Positions 32,985 to 44,900 of a stretch of 64,000 bases of DNA are shown in pieces (within the stretch, counting starts at the first letter, position 1; each line of letters opens with the position of its first letter). The notes below the pieces were generated by a model. It had not been told where the DNA came from, did no database searches, and saw only the letters and a program-made list of their open reading frames with translations. This stretch comes from Hemicordylus capensis (lineage: Eukaryota > Chordata > Lepidosauria > Squamata > Cordylidae), in contig NC_069671.1 of NCBI RefSeq assembly GCF_027244095.1, positions 12,616,482 to 12,680,481 on the forward strand. Direction: 5' to 3'. The position numbers and the translations under genes are program-made.

Positions 32985-35900
32985 CTGTAATAAAGGGGAA
33001 AAAACCTGAATTGAGATAAAAGGTCACACTGGAAAGATACAGCCCCCTTCAAAACAGCCATGCAAAGCAGACATGCCCTGAAATTTATGCAAAATTAGCT
33101 CTGCAATAAAAATCATTTTCAAACTTGATGTTTTTAAAAGGCGTGACAAAATTTCTTTGGTAATAAAGCTATTTTTTTTAATTTTTTTTAAAGAAAAAAT
33201 CCAGGCCCATACGTTTTGAACACTCAATATGTTTTCCTGGCAAGTCAGCTTTATTATTATTATTTAATTAATTTATATACCACCTGACTCCAAAGGCTCT
33301 AGGCAGTTCACAAAAATAAACACAAGAACAACAAAACCAACTGTTAAAAACAGCAATTTAATAATTTTAAAACATACAGAGTTTACTAAAAGCCTGGCTG
33401 GAAAAGTGTGCCTTAAGGGCTCTTTTGAAGACTGGCAAAGATGTCAAACTACAAATGTCTATAGGGAGCACATACCACAGCCTAGGAGTGACTACAGAGA
33501 AGGCTCCTGAGTCACTGACGGACCTCTCTCGCTGATCTCAGTGTCTGGTGGGATCACACAGAAGAAGGCATTCTCTTAGGCAGTGTTCCCTCTAACAGGG
33601 ATTCCCAGATGTTGTTGACTACAACTCCCATAATTCCCCCCCCCCAAAGCTATTGCAGTTGGGGATTCTGGGAGTAATTTGGGAATCCCTGTTAGAGGGA
33701 ACACTGTTCCTAGGTAACCCAGTCCTAGGTAACCCATTTAGGGCTTTAAAGATCATCAGCAGCACTTTGTATTTTGTCTGGAAACCTATTGTTAGCCAAT
33801 GCAATTGCTTTAAGACAGACATAATATGGTCTCTCTGAGACACCCCGGAGACCAATCTAGCTGCTGCATTTTGAACCAACTGAAGTTTCTGAACTACATA
33901 CAAAGGCAGCCCCATGTAGAGCACATTGCAGTAGTCAAGCCTAGAGGTTACCAGGGAGTGCACCACACTTCTGAGATCACTATCTTCAAGAAACAGATGC
34001 AGCTGTTGAATCAACTGAAGTTGACAGAAAGCACTCCTGGCCATAGCACCAACCTGAGAAACCAGAGTAAGGCCTGGGTCCAGAAGCACTCCCAAGGTAT
34101 GTACCTCTTCCTTCAGGGGGAACGCAACCCCATCCAGAACAGGAAGATCTATCGGGTCCCTTGAAGTATGACCCCTAACCATGAGTACCTCTGTCTTGCT
34201 TGGATTCAGCTGCAATTTATTATCCCTCATCCAGTCCACTACTGCCTATAGGAGGCACTTAGAGGGGTTATGCAATTTCCTGATGATGATGTTATGGAGA
34301 AATAGATTTGGGTGACATCAGCATACTGATAACACCCTGCTCCAAGTCTCCTGGTGATCTCACCCAGCAGTTTCATGTAGCTGTTAAGCATCAGAGATAG
34401 GATGTAGTCCTGAGGGACACCATAATTGCTCTCTTAGAGCAATCATCTCCGAGCAACACCATCTGGAATCTACTGGAGAGATAGGAATGAAACCACTGCA
34501 AAGCAGTGCTACCTACTCCCAAATCCCCCAGACGATTCAAAAGGATGCCATGGTTGATAGTATTGAAAGCGGCAGAAAGTTCCAAAAGAACCAACAGAGC
34601 CACACTCCAACTGTCCATTCCCTGGTAGAGATCATCCATCAGACTGACCAAGGCCGTCTCCACCCCATAGCCTACTCTAAAGGCAGTTTGAAATGGATCT
34701 AGATAATCCATATCTTCCAAAACTGCCTAGAGTTGATCAGCCACCACCCTCAGTTATCTTGCCCACCCAAGGGAGGTTGGAGACTGGTCTATAATTATCC
34801 ATCACTGAGGGGTCTAGGGCAGGCTTCTTAAGCAAAGGTGTCACAATTGCTTCCTTCAAACAAGGAGGCATCCTGCCCTCTCTCAGCGAGGCATTTATGA
34901 TGTCAACTAGGCCATCTCTAACAGCCTCCCTGCTAGATGTTATAAGCCAAATTGTGCATGGGTCCAAAGGACAGGTGATAGGCCAAACACTTCCAAGGAG
35001 CTTGTCCACATCCTCAGGAGTCACAAATTGAAAGAGATCCATTCGAACTGAAGCAGAGGAGTAATTGAACACCTCTATCATTGTTCCCGCCATAACCTTG
35101 GAGTCCAAGAGAATGCAAGAGATTTTATCCAGAAAAAAGCTGTTAAAAGCATCAAAGCAGGAAAATGAGAAATCCAGATCTAAGTTCAGAAAAGGGGGAA
35201 TCTAAATCAATCCCCCACAACTCTGAACTCTGCTGGACATGAACTTGCGGACACAATACCTGCATTACAGAATCACTTCTTTGCTGCATATATTGCCACA
35301 GAATAAGCTTTCAAATGGGCTTTGTGCCATGTCTTATCAGATTCAAGTTGAGTCTTCCTCCACTCATGCTCTAGTCTTCTCCCTTGATGCTTCAGCTCCT
35401 GTAGCTGTCCAATATACCATGGAGCGAGTTTTGAAGAATGGAGAAGGCACTTATGGGCAACAGTATCTACTATCCTGGTAAGCTCCCTATTCCAGGGCAT
35501 CAACAGACTCACTGGCAGAACCAACTCTAAAACCCTCCAATGCCTCTAGGAATCCTTAATTAAATGCTTAATTAACCATCCCACCTGGGGGAAATAAGTT
35601 TAAGTGCTTAATTTTTGAGTTTTAAATTTTAAATTGTTGTAATGTTTTAACCTTTTTATTTGTTGTTTTTATTGTTTTGTTGTAAACCGCCTAGAGACTT
35701 GCGTTTTGGGTGGTATACAAATGTGTTAAATAATAACAATACAGGATCCAACAGCCTCTTTGGGCGGACCATCCTACTAATAATAATAAAATTAGAAATA
35801 ATAACAACAGCAGCAGTAGCAGCAACAACAACAACAACATAGAACACAAACAACAACAACAACGTAGAACACATACCAATGAAGTCGTACAGCATGTAGA

Positions 35901-38900
35901 AAAGCTGAAAGGCCTTCCATGACTAAGAGAATGAATATTGTTAAAACCATAAAAAAGGCTGAAACCGGAACCAGCAACATGATCCCATAGGTTGCGTCCA
36001 CACGAAGGCCCACTCTCATGATCATTTCCCAGAGCACTTCTGATAATTCTAATAAAAAGGAAAAAAAGAGTTAACACTAATTTAGTAGAAAATCCCAATT
36101 GAGGCCCAGCAAGGCAATTTGAGTAGGATTGTTGTTGTTGTTGTAGAATGCTAGTACATGGCTTTCTTAATGGACATTTTATTGGTGTAGGTGTGTGGGC
36201 ATCCAGACTAGTTCTGCACTAGTGTAAATGCTAGTTCCTACACTAGCAGGAATGCTACACTAGCACAATATGTACACTAGCCTGAACCCTTCTCACAAAC
36301 GCATATGAGCTTATGCATCTTCCATTAGTGGTAGTGCAACATCACAGCACCCTGCAGGCACAAAGAGACCTCTCATGACTCTGCAGATGTTATCCACTGG
36401 AGAGGATAACATCAGGAGAGGAGAGCTGGTCTTGTGGTAGCAAGCATGACTTGTCCCCATAGCTAAGTAGGGTCCACCCTGGTTGCATATGAATGGGAGA
36501 CTTGATGTGTGAGCACTGCAAGATCTTCCCCTCAGGGGATGAAGCTGCTCTGGGAAGAGCAGAAGGTTTCAAGTTCCCTCCCTGGCAGCATCTCCAAGAT
36601 AGGGCCAAGAGAGATTCCTGCCTGCAACTTTGGAGAAGCCGCTGCCAGTCTGGGTAGATGATACTGAGCTAGATGGACCAAGGGTCTGACTCAGTATATG
36701 GCAGTTTCCTATGTTCCTATGTTCCACTGCACACTATGTCATGCACATTTAACATTAGAACAGGGGAGAGGGAGAGCTTAAAGGCAGCGAGGAAATTAGC
36801 ACTTGAGGTGGCATGGAGGATACTTACGTGCATGGGCAAGACTCAGAGCCCAAAGCCTCAGGTACGAAGCTGTGTTGGAGATGCATCCAAGACAGTATTC
36901 AATAGTATGGATAACTTGATCCATGAAAACATCTACAACATTAAACTAAACACAAAATAATGTGGTTTAAAATATCAGGATCAAATGTTCACTTCAGTAT
37001 AGCTTTGCAGATCTGGATAATTTGAGGATACAAAAATAATCTGTGATGTGGGAAGCAAGGGGTCAAAGATTTCTCTAGAGCCAAGTGGTTGTGGTATGAA
37101 GTCATAAGCAGGCCCTCTATCCCCACCACTAACAGAATTAGCTTGCTTCAGTCTTTGCCGCGAGAAGCAGCTGGGCCTCAAGCCAAGAATTAGGCATGGT
37201 TTGAAGCAGATCGTACATCACCTGTTCAGATGCAGGGGGGCGCTAACACAGGAAGCCTAGCTGTTCAGTTAAGATGTACGTTCATAGCTTACAGTGGTTA
37301 AGCCAAAGACTTTGTGGGAAAGATGGATTTTGAAGAAGAGGCGTGGCACCCTACAGGTGCATGTGGAACACTACAGCAGAGTTCTGCTTTATTCCACATT
37401 GGTCATCCAAAGCCACAACGGAGGGGAAAGGGAAAGCAAGCCTCGCCACACAAGAGCTACAAAGCCACAAATTCAAGAGTTCTGCACCCAACACTGCTAA
37501 TGGAGAGGCAGCAGCTGGAAAGATAACTCACCTCTTCTTTCTTGTCCTCTTTGTGCCTGCTGTCCAATGAGCTGCTTCCCTCTTCCAGAGAACGAGTCAA
37601 GAGGACCATGTCTTCTTCGCTTTCTTTGCGGACTAACCGGTAGCCCTTCTGGGGGTGGGGAAGAAACGTTGCCTTAGCATTTTGGAAATTGCAGCGGGCC
37701 GATTCCTTAGCCACAGAGAAAGAGTGAAAGCTGGAGGCACACTTCACTCTTCCACCCCATCCCACCCCCCGAAAGGGTTGCTTTTGTTGTATGTGTAAGA
37801 ACTACCCACATTCTGAGGAGCCCATCTGCTGCCCGGGCCTCCCCTGTACGGATGTGCCCGAACCGGTTCAGCGGCTCCCTAGAGCAGGGGTGGGGAACCT
37901 TGGCCCTCCAGCTGTTTTTGAACGACAACTCCCACCATCTCCAGCACAATAACTGTGGCTGGGGATGATGGGAGTTGTAGTTCAAACACAGCTGGAGGGC
38001 CAAGGTTCCCCACCCCTGCCCTAGAGCACCAAGCCGGTTCAGGTGGCCGCAGCCAAACCGCTCCTACGCTGCCCCATTGATTTTCCGGGCACGGTGCTCG
38101 CTCTACAGAGGCTATGCGTGGCTGCAGCACTGCTCCCTGCAGCATGTGCGAGAGCCATGTGCGTGCCGACGCTGCACACCAAGGCTACAGGGAGCAATGC
38201 TGCAACCAGGCCCAGCTTTTTGTAGAGCATGGGCTGCGCCCAGAAACGTGGCGGGGCAGCAGCGGAGCAGGTAGGGGCCTGCTTCTTAAGGGAGCCCCCC
38301 CACCCCCCACCCACGGGGACTGGCTGAGCCCATTAGGGCTTATCCCTACTCACCTGCAGCTAGGTCACCTGGGCACTGCAAGGGATGGAATGACCTAAAC
38401 AGCACCCAGTGCAGGGTGACAGAGTGATCCTGCCCCCAAGACAGGTGACAGGAAGGAGACCTGCAAGCAGCTGTCTCATCTACTACCGCAAGAAGAATGT
38501 GTTTGAAACACACCACAGCTTACCGTTTGTTTGGCTTACATCAGGAAAGCACCCTTTCACTTTGCAATGCTATACAGACTTAACAGAGTTAGAGGGCGCC
38601 TTGGGGGGGCAGGATCACTCTGTCACACCCCTGCACTGGGTGCTGTTTCGTCGCTTCATCACTTCAGTGCCAAATGTTTTCTCATAGGTCTCTCTTAAAC
38701 ACAATCTTTGCCATGCACCAGTTAAGTAATGCAACAGCACAAGTCTCTATCAGGGAACATCTGAAGCTGCCTTATGCAGAGTCAGAGGACAGCTCCATCT
38801 AGCCCAAGACTGTCTATTCTGATCGCAGCTCTCCAGAGTCTCCGTTAGAGGGCTTTATCAGCATCCCACTCTCGGAGATCCTTGAAGATGCTAGGGACTG

Positions 38901-41900
38901 AATCTGGGACCTTCTGTATGCAAAGCAGGTGGTCTACCACTGAGCTACGGCCGCTCCCTAGAACAGACGAATGCTTAAAAGTAAGCCCCTGAAAACTATG
39001 CCCCCACGTTCAATGGGTCTTCCCTCCAGATAAGCAGGCATAAGACTACAGTCCAATTCATTTAAACACAATGTAAGCATTCTGGATACACTATGCCAAT
39101 CCAGAATACACAATACATACTCTGTATGACCCAATGCTTTGGCCTCCGTTGTTCAGCCAGTATAAATAGAGTGGTTTCCCAAAAAGCAGCACAGGAACGG
39201 AGAGTATTGCAACAGCAAATAAAAGCCTCTGCACAATCCTCTGTTTAGGGGAGAAAAGCTGTTTTACAAAGATGCCAACTCCCTGCCAACAAGGCAAGTG
39301 TACCACAAATGCCAAACTGCACTAAAAGTGCATCAACATGCAACAGTCCCCAGCTACACTAAAGGAACCAATTCCTTGCAAGAGAAAGGATTCTATGCAG
39401 CTGGCTTTGTTCATCGTTTGCTTATATTTTATTTTAAACATAGTCAAAAAGGAAGGGTTGCAACATTTAATCTGATTCATAGATAATCTGATTATCTTAG
39501 AAAAGCCCTAATTAACTGGGCAGATAGTTTTAACATAATATTTTTTAATGAGTACTTTGAAAAACTGAAGATAGCAAGCACCATTTTAGAAGGCATTTCC
39601 TCCCTCCTTCATATACAGGAGGGAATTTCAATATGACTGATAAATCTATATGCCACCATCCATGTGCCTGGCGTAAGAGAGAGGTCCTTGCCCCAAGGCA
39701 CTCACAGAAGAACTGTAGTATTTCATGTACTTTGGTGTAGTTACAGCAGAGCAAGAAGACTAGGGAGTTGGGCCAAAGGCTTCACAGGATTTTGAGGAGA
39801 GATTTAAAGGAAATGAGAAGTGACACATGCTTGATCATCACTGTTCCCTGTAATAGGGATTCACAGCCGCTGACTACAACTCCCAGCATCCCCAGCTGCA
39901 ATGGCCATTGTAGGTGGGGATGCTGGTAGTTGTAGTCAACATCTGGGAATCCCTATTACAGGGAACACTGTTTCTGATGCCATTCATAATGCACTTACAT
40001 AACCGTGACTGATCCCATCTGATCTCAAAGTTCAGACATGGAGGGTCTGTGTATTTCAGTTGGATTTAAGCCTGTGAACTCTCCCAGACAGCTGCACCTC
40101 CCTCCAACTTCCCTCTCTGCACCACGGCAAACTATAAAGTGTAAAGGTAGGCAAGGGGAGGAAATCCTGTTGATACTTTTTCCATTCTAAAGATCACCAA
40201 CCTGTCCTGTATAAAATTTGAATTCTCCGCTGGCAGGAGACAGGAACATGTTAATGAACTCAATCAGAATGCTGGGAGCGTCTCTGGAGTTTTCAGCAGA
40301 ATAAGCGAGCCACTTATAGATGATCATAAACACAAGGTATCCGAAGATGGACAGCATGAACAGAAGTTGAGGAATAAACACCAAATAAATATTGTACTTC
40401 TTCCTGAAATGCCTGATGGAATTTAAAAAGTGGAGGGTGTTGGCGTTGGTTTTTTTAAACCACAGCAGAAATCAGTTTTAAACAGAAAGATCACAGAGAA
40501 ATATACATATGCCATTAAACAACAATCTCATGCTTTAAGGCCGACCCATTTATTGGCTCAACATCTGCCCTGGCGAAGGGATGTCCAGCCACAAATATAC
40601 CCGATGTGAGGCTGTAGACTCAGTGGTAGAGCCATTGCTTTGCAAGCTGAAGGTTCAATCCCTGACAGCATCTCCAAGTAGGGCTGGGAAAGATTCCTGT
40701 CTTCAGCCTTGGAGAAACACTGCTGGTCGATGTGGACCAGGGCTGCTCAACTTCAGCCCTCCAGCTGTTTTGGGACTACAGCTCCCATAATCCCCAACCA
40801 CAGTGTCCAACAGTCAGGTATTATGGAAGCTGTAGGCCAACATCTGCAGGAGGGCCGAAGCTGAACAGCCCTGAGATAGACAATACTAAATTAGATAGAC
40901 CAAGGTTCTGACTCTGTCTAAGGCAACTTCCTATGTTCCTTCCCTGATACTGCTGCTATTTCAGAGACAAAGGGGAAAGTGTTTTTTGCTACTTCTAGTT
41001 ACAGAGCAGACGGAAGGAAATAGGTGGGGTGGAACACAAGGAGCAAAAGCACACAGGCCCCATACAGGGCTCCTTATTGGCCAGGCCTGGCCTTGAACGG
41101 TAGCTGAGCTAGCTTGCTGCCTAAAAAACGGAGGATAAACAGAACCAGATATTCCAAGTCTTTCCTATTTCAAGTAGAAAGCAGAATTTACAAAATATCA
41201 CTACCAATTTGCCAAAAAGCCATACTTACAAGTGATTAACTCCCCCCATGAGAACTCCAAAAGTCATATGGATCACTCCAATAATTATAGACATTTTCAT
41301 TTTGAAGGAATTTAAAAAACTAAGACGATTGTTTGCCAGGTTCCAGATCTGCAGAGGAAACACATATACATACTCAAGATGACATATTTACAGTAAAAGT
41401 TCATCTGGAAAAAAAAAGGGGGGGGAATAAGCTTTAACCATAAATTGCATATCACTACCCAGACCCTAGTTTCCACCCTTACTACACCAAAACATAAAAT
41501 CACAATAGGCACACAGCAAGGCACCTGAAATAGGCTTCTCAGAATCTTGTTTTGGTTCATTTCTAAGGCCACGAAATTGACATAGAGGGTGATCTGAGCA
41601 CCATATAGGAGCTGGGCTAATTGCTTTAGCTTCATATAGTTTAATAGCAGCCGGGATAAACTGTCCACCTCTAGATCTTCACTCAAATTCTAACTGCACA
41701 GAAGGATTTGAGAACTGCAATGTCATTTGGGGTTGTCATATAAAATGGGGGCCTCTGCACCTCTCTTCTGCATATACTTGAACATTTTCCGACTGGTTTA
41801 AAGTAACCCCATGAGGTTTTTAAGAGAGGCAAAACATGGCAGCAAGATGGAATCATGTTGTGAATCCTCTCGAGGGACACTCAAAGGAAGCAATTTCCAT

Positions 41901-44900
41901 GGAAGGAGCTTTGCTCACAAAGCTACAGGAAAGGGACCTGGTACAGGGAGTGCGAGTTTGGGGACAGGCTCACCCCAGTGTTATATAGTGCCTTTGAGTG
42001 GCCGTTTCCATGGAGCAAGGAAGGCAGGAATGGAAACGAACTAGAGGCTTATCCTCACCAACGGAAATATATACTGACACACAATTTAATATGATCTCCA
42101 CCGCATATTAAGGTCATCAGGAGAGGTTCGTCCCTGCCAGCAACTTGAGATTGGGCCTTCTCTGTAGCTGCTCCTGGGCTCTGGAATGCACTCCCTATGG
42201 ATATTAGAGGCTTAAGAGCTTGAGCAGCCTCTAAAAGAGCACTAAAAAACATTTTGGTTTTTTTAGGCTGGCCTTTAATGATTATTGAAATGGTTTTAAA
42301 CTGGTTTTAATTTTGTTTTTAATGAGTTATTTTGTTTTTATATTTGTGAGCTGCCTAGACCCATCTGGGTGAGGCTGTATAAAAGAATAAACAAAGAATA
42401 AAATAGAGTGGCCTAAAATTAAGCACCATGAAGACTGCCAATACTCCTTGACCAGCTTATCATGACCACACAGTGGAGCTTCCAGGGAGAAGCACTAACC
42501 GGATCTATGCCAAAAGGATAAGGCCCCTGGAACACTCCAGTCACGTTTGGATTGACAGTCAGATAACGATTATTCAAATCCTCTGGAAAACTAGAACAAA
42601 AGAAAAACACACGTAATAGGACCAGGGCTTGAAGAGACTTTTTTTAAAAAGCATTAAAGGTGACTTCAACACACCTTGCAGTGAAGGCTCAAGCTACACG
42701 AAAGATTGCCAAGAAATTTAGGACCAACAAAAGGAAGTACTTTTTCACACAATGCATAATTAACCTATGGAATTCTCTGCCAAAAGAGACAACCTGAATA
42801 GCTTTAAGAGGGGTTTAGATAAATTCATGGAGGACAGGTCTATCAGTGGCTACTAGTCTGAGGGCTATAGGTCACCTCCAGCCTCAGAGGCAGGATGCCT
42901 CTGAATACCAGCTGCAGGGGAGTAACCGCAGGAGAGAGGGCATACCCTCAGATCTTGCCTGCGGGCTTCCCTGGGGCATCAGGTGGGCCACTGTGTGAAA
43001 CACGATGTTGGACTAGATAGGCCTTGGGCCACGATCCAGCAGGGCCGTTCTTATGTCACCTTTAGAATCTCGTTGGGACTTTCAAGGTTCCCGCCCCTGC
43101 AACCAAAGAGCAGCTGAGAGAAAGCTTGCCGATCTGGATCAGGACCAAAGCTCAGCCTGGGAGAAAAGGGGATTTTGCCCCCGCCATAGTCCCGGTCTGG
43201 ATGCCCGCCACCCCCAAGCTGGCTGTTTTGCCCTAGGAGGAAGTGACTACTGGTGCTAAGGGCACATTTCCCCTCTTCCCCTAGCAAACAGCTACCGGGG
43301 GTGGGGGAGAAGCAGGATAGCAGCAGGTATAAAGGGTGAGACTCCTCTCTACCCAGCTCCTCATATAGCTGTGGGGCAACGATATGTTGCACACAGTTTA
43401 TCTGTAAAGAGAGCGAAGGGTGTGCCGTGGCATGTGTATGGTGCAGCACACAGGGATACAAGCTCATCAAATCGCAGCAGAGTGGGTTGCATTAATGTCA
43501 CGTTAAGTTGCAGTGGGAGCTGCTCAGTATTCCTTCTAATTTTTTCCATCTGCAAGCGGAATGAGTTTTGTTCTGGCAGTATCCAAGCAGCGTGTGCACA
43601 TGTGCATTATTATATGCCACTATGGCATATAGGAGTCAATGTTAATACATTTAATTTTGTATTAGAAGCAGCTGGCCAATTGCCTTTATCTGCTTTCTGT
43701 TTTAATAGCAACTGGTGGTTAAAAGGGGCCCTACACAAAATAATATTTTGTATTACGCAATAAAATTATAAGAAATTTAATGTTTTGTTTTATTAAATAA
43801 AACAAAAACAAACTCCCTGTTGTCTAAGTTTTATTTACATTTGAATTCATCCTTGCTTTTAGGACACTGATTATCAGAGTAGCAATATTTAAATTAATCA
43901 AATCAAATTAAAATGAAATTAAAATTTAACTTTTGAATTACACTTGGATCCTTCACCATATTTTTGACCCTTCACAACAAACCCCACAAGTGTGGAAGGC
44001 AGAAGAGAAAGGGGATGGGGGAGGCTTGATCAGAAAGAGGCAAATCTGCTGGAAGCTGCCGAAGAGCTGGGGGAAACCCGCTGCACGTTGCTCAGAGAGA
44101 GCACTCCTGCCAGGCGGGCTGGCAGGGACAGCCCAGAAGGGAGCTGGTTGGGAGAGCTGTTGGGGAGAGGGCAGCAAGTATGCTACATGGGGCTCGCTTT
44201 CTCTCCGCTTGCTTCTCTGCTAGCTCCCAAGCCCCTTGGCTGAAAATGAAAAGGCGGGTGTACAGACTTGTTTCCTTGGCCCACATGATTCCCCGCACAA
44301 GAGCTCAAGTGGCGGGCGGGGAGAGGCGGGGCCAGGGGCTCTTGCAAGGACAAGACTGACCTTGCCCTGGCAAGAGCCCACGTGGTGGTGGTGGCGGGCA
44401 GCAACAAAAGGGACTCACTTTCAGAGGGAAGCTGGAAGAGAAGCCAGCCAGGCAACCAAGGACCGGAGGCGATGGGGAAAGGCAGCGGGGGGAGGCAGCA
44501 GCCGCAGTGAGTGGCTCTTGAAAATCGCTGAGTGGGGGGCTTGGAGGGTGTGTGTGTGTGTGTGTGTGTGTGCACGCACAGCCGCGCACCTTAGAGGGAA
44601 GGGTGGAGCCACTCACCGCCACTCTTTGCGCATTCCTGAAATATTCCAACTGGAACCAAATATATTCAAGGACTTTGAAAAGCAGTCATTGTAGATCAGG
44701 CCCGTGTACACAGAAAACAGACCCATCAACAAGATAATGTATCGCCCTTCAAAAAACATCTTCATGATCTGGGAACATAAAGAAGGGACAGGACTTCCAA
44801 TCAGTTTCACTGGATGCCCTCAAGCTCCCGGTGTTACGAGAGAGAAAGTCTCCTCTCCACTCTGTCAATGCATCCCATTGTAGACAAGAAGTCTTCCCCC

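Noticed and set aside
36400-36725. A 5S rRNA gene
   Set aside because: Only part of the internal control region is present, fused to a SINE body with several dispersed copies.
42591-44616. A missing small exon between ATP6V0A2 exons 12 and 13, as the human loop is longer
   Set aside because: The phases of exons 12 and 13 fit each other directly and the joined loop resembles the a1 isoform length.
44613-44694. A longer ATP6V0A2 exon 12 reading into RKEWR and a stop
   Set aside because: The GTGAGT donor after TGG CG joins in frame to FPEDLNNRY in exon 13, matching the family.
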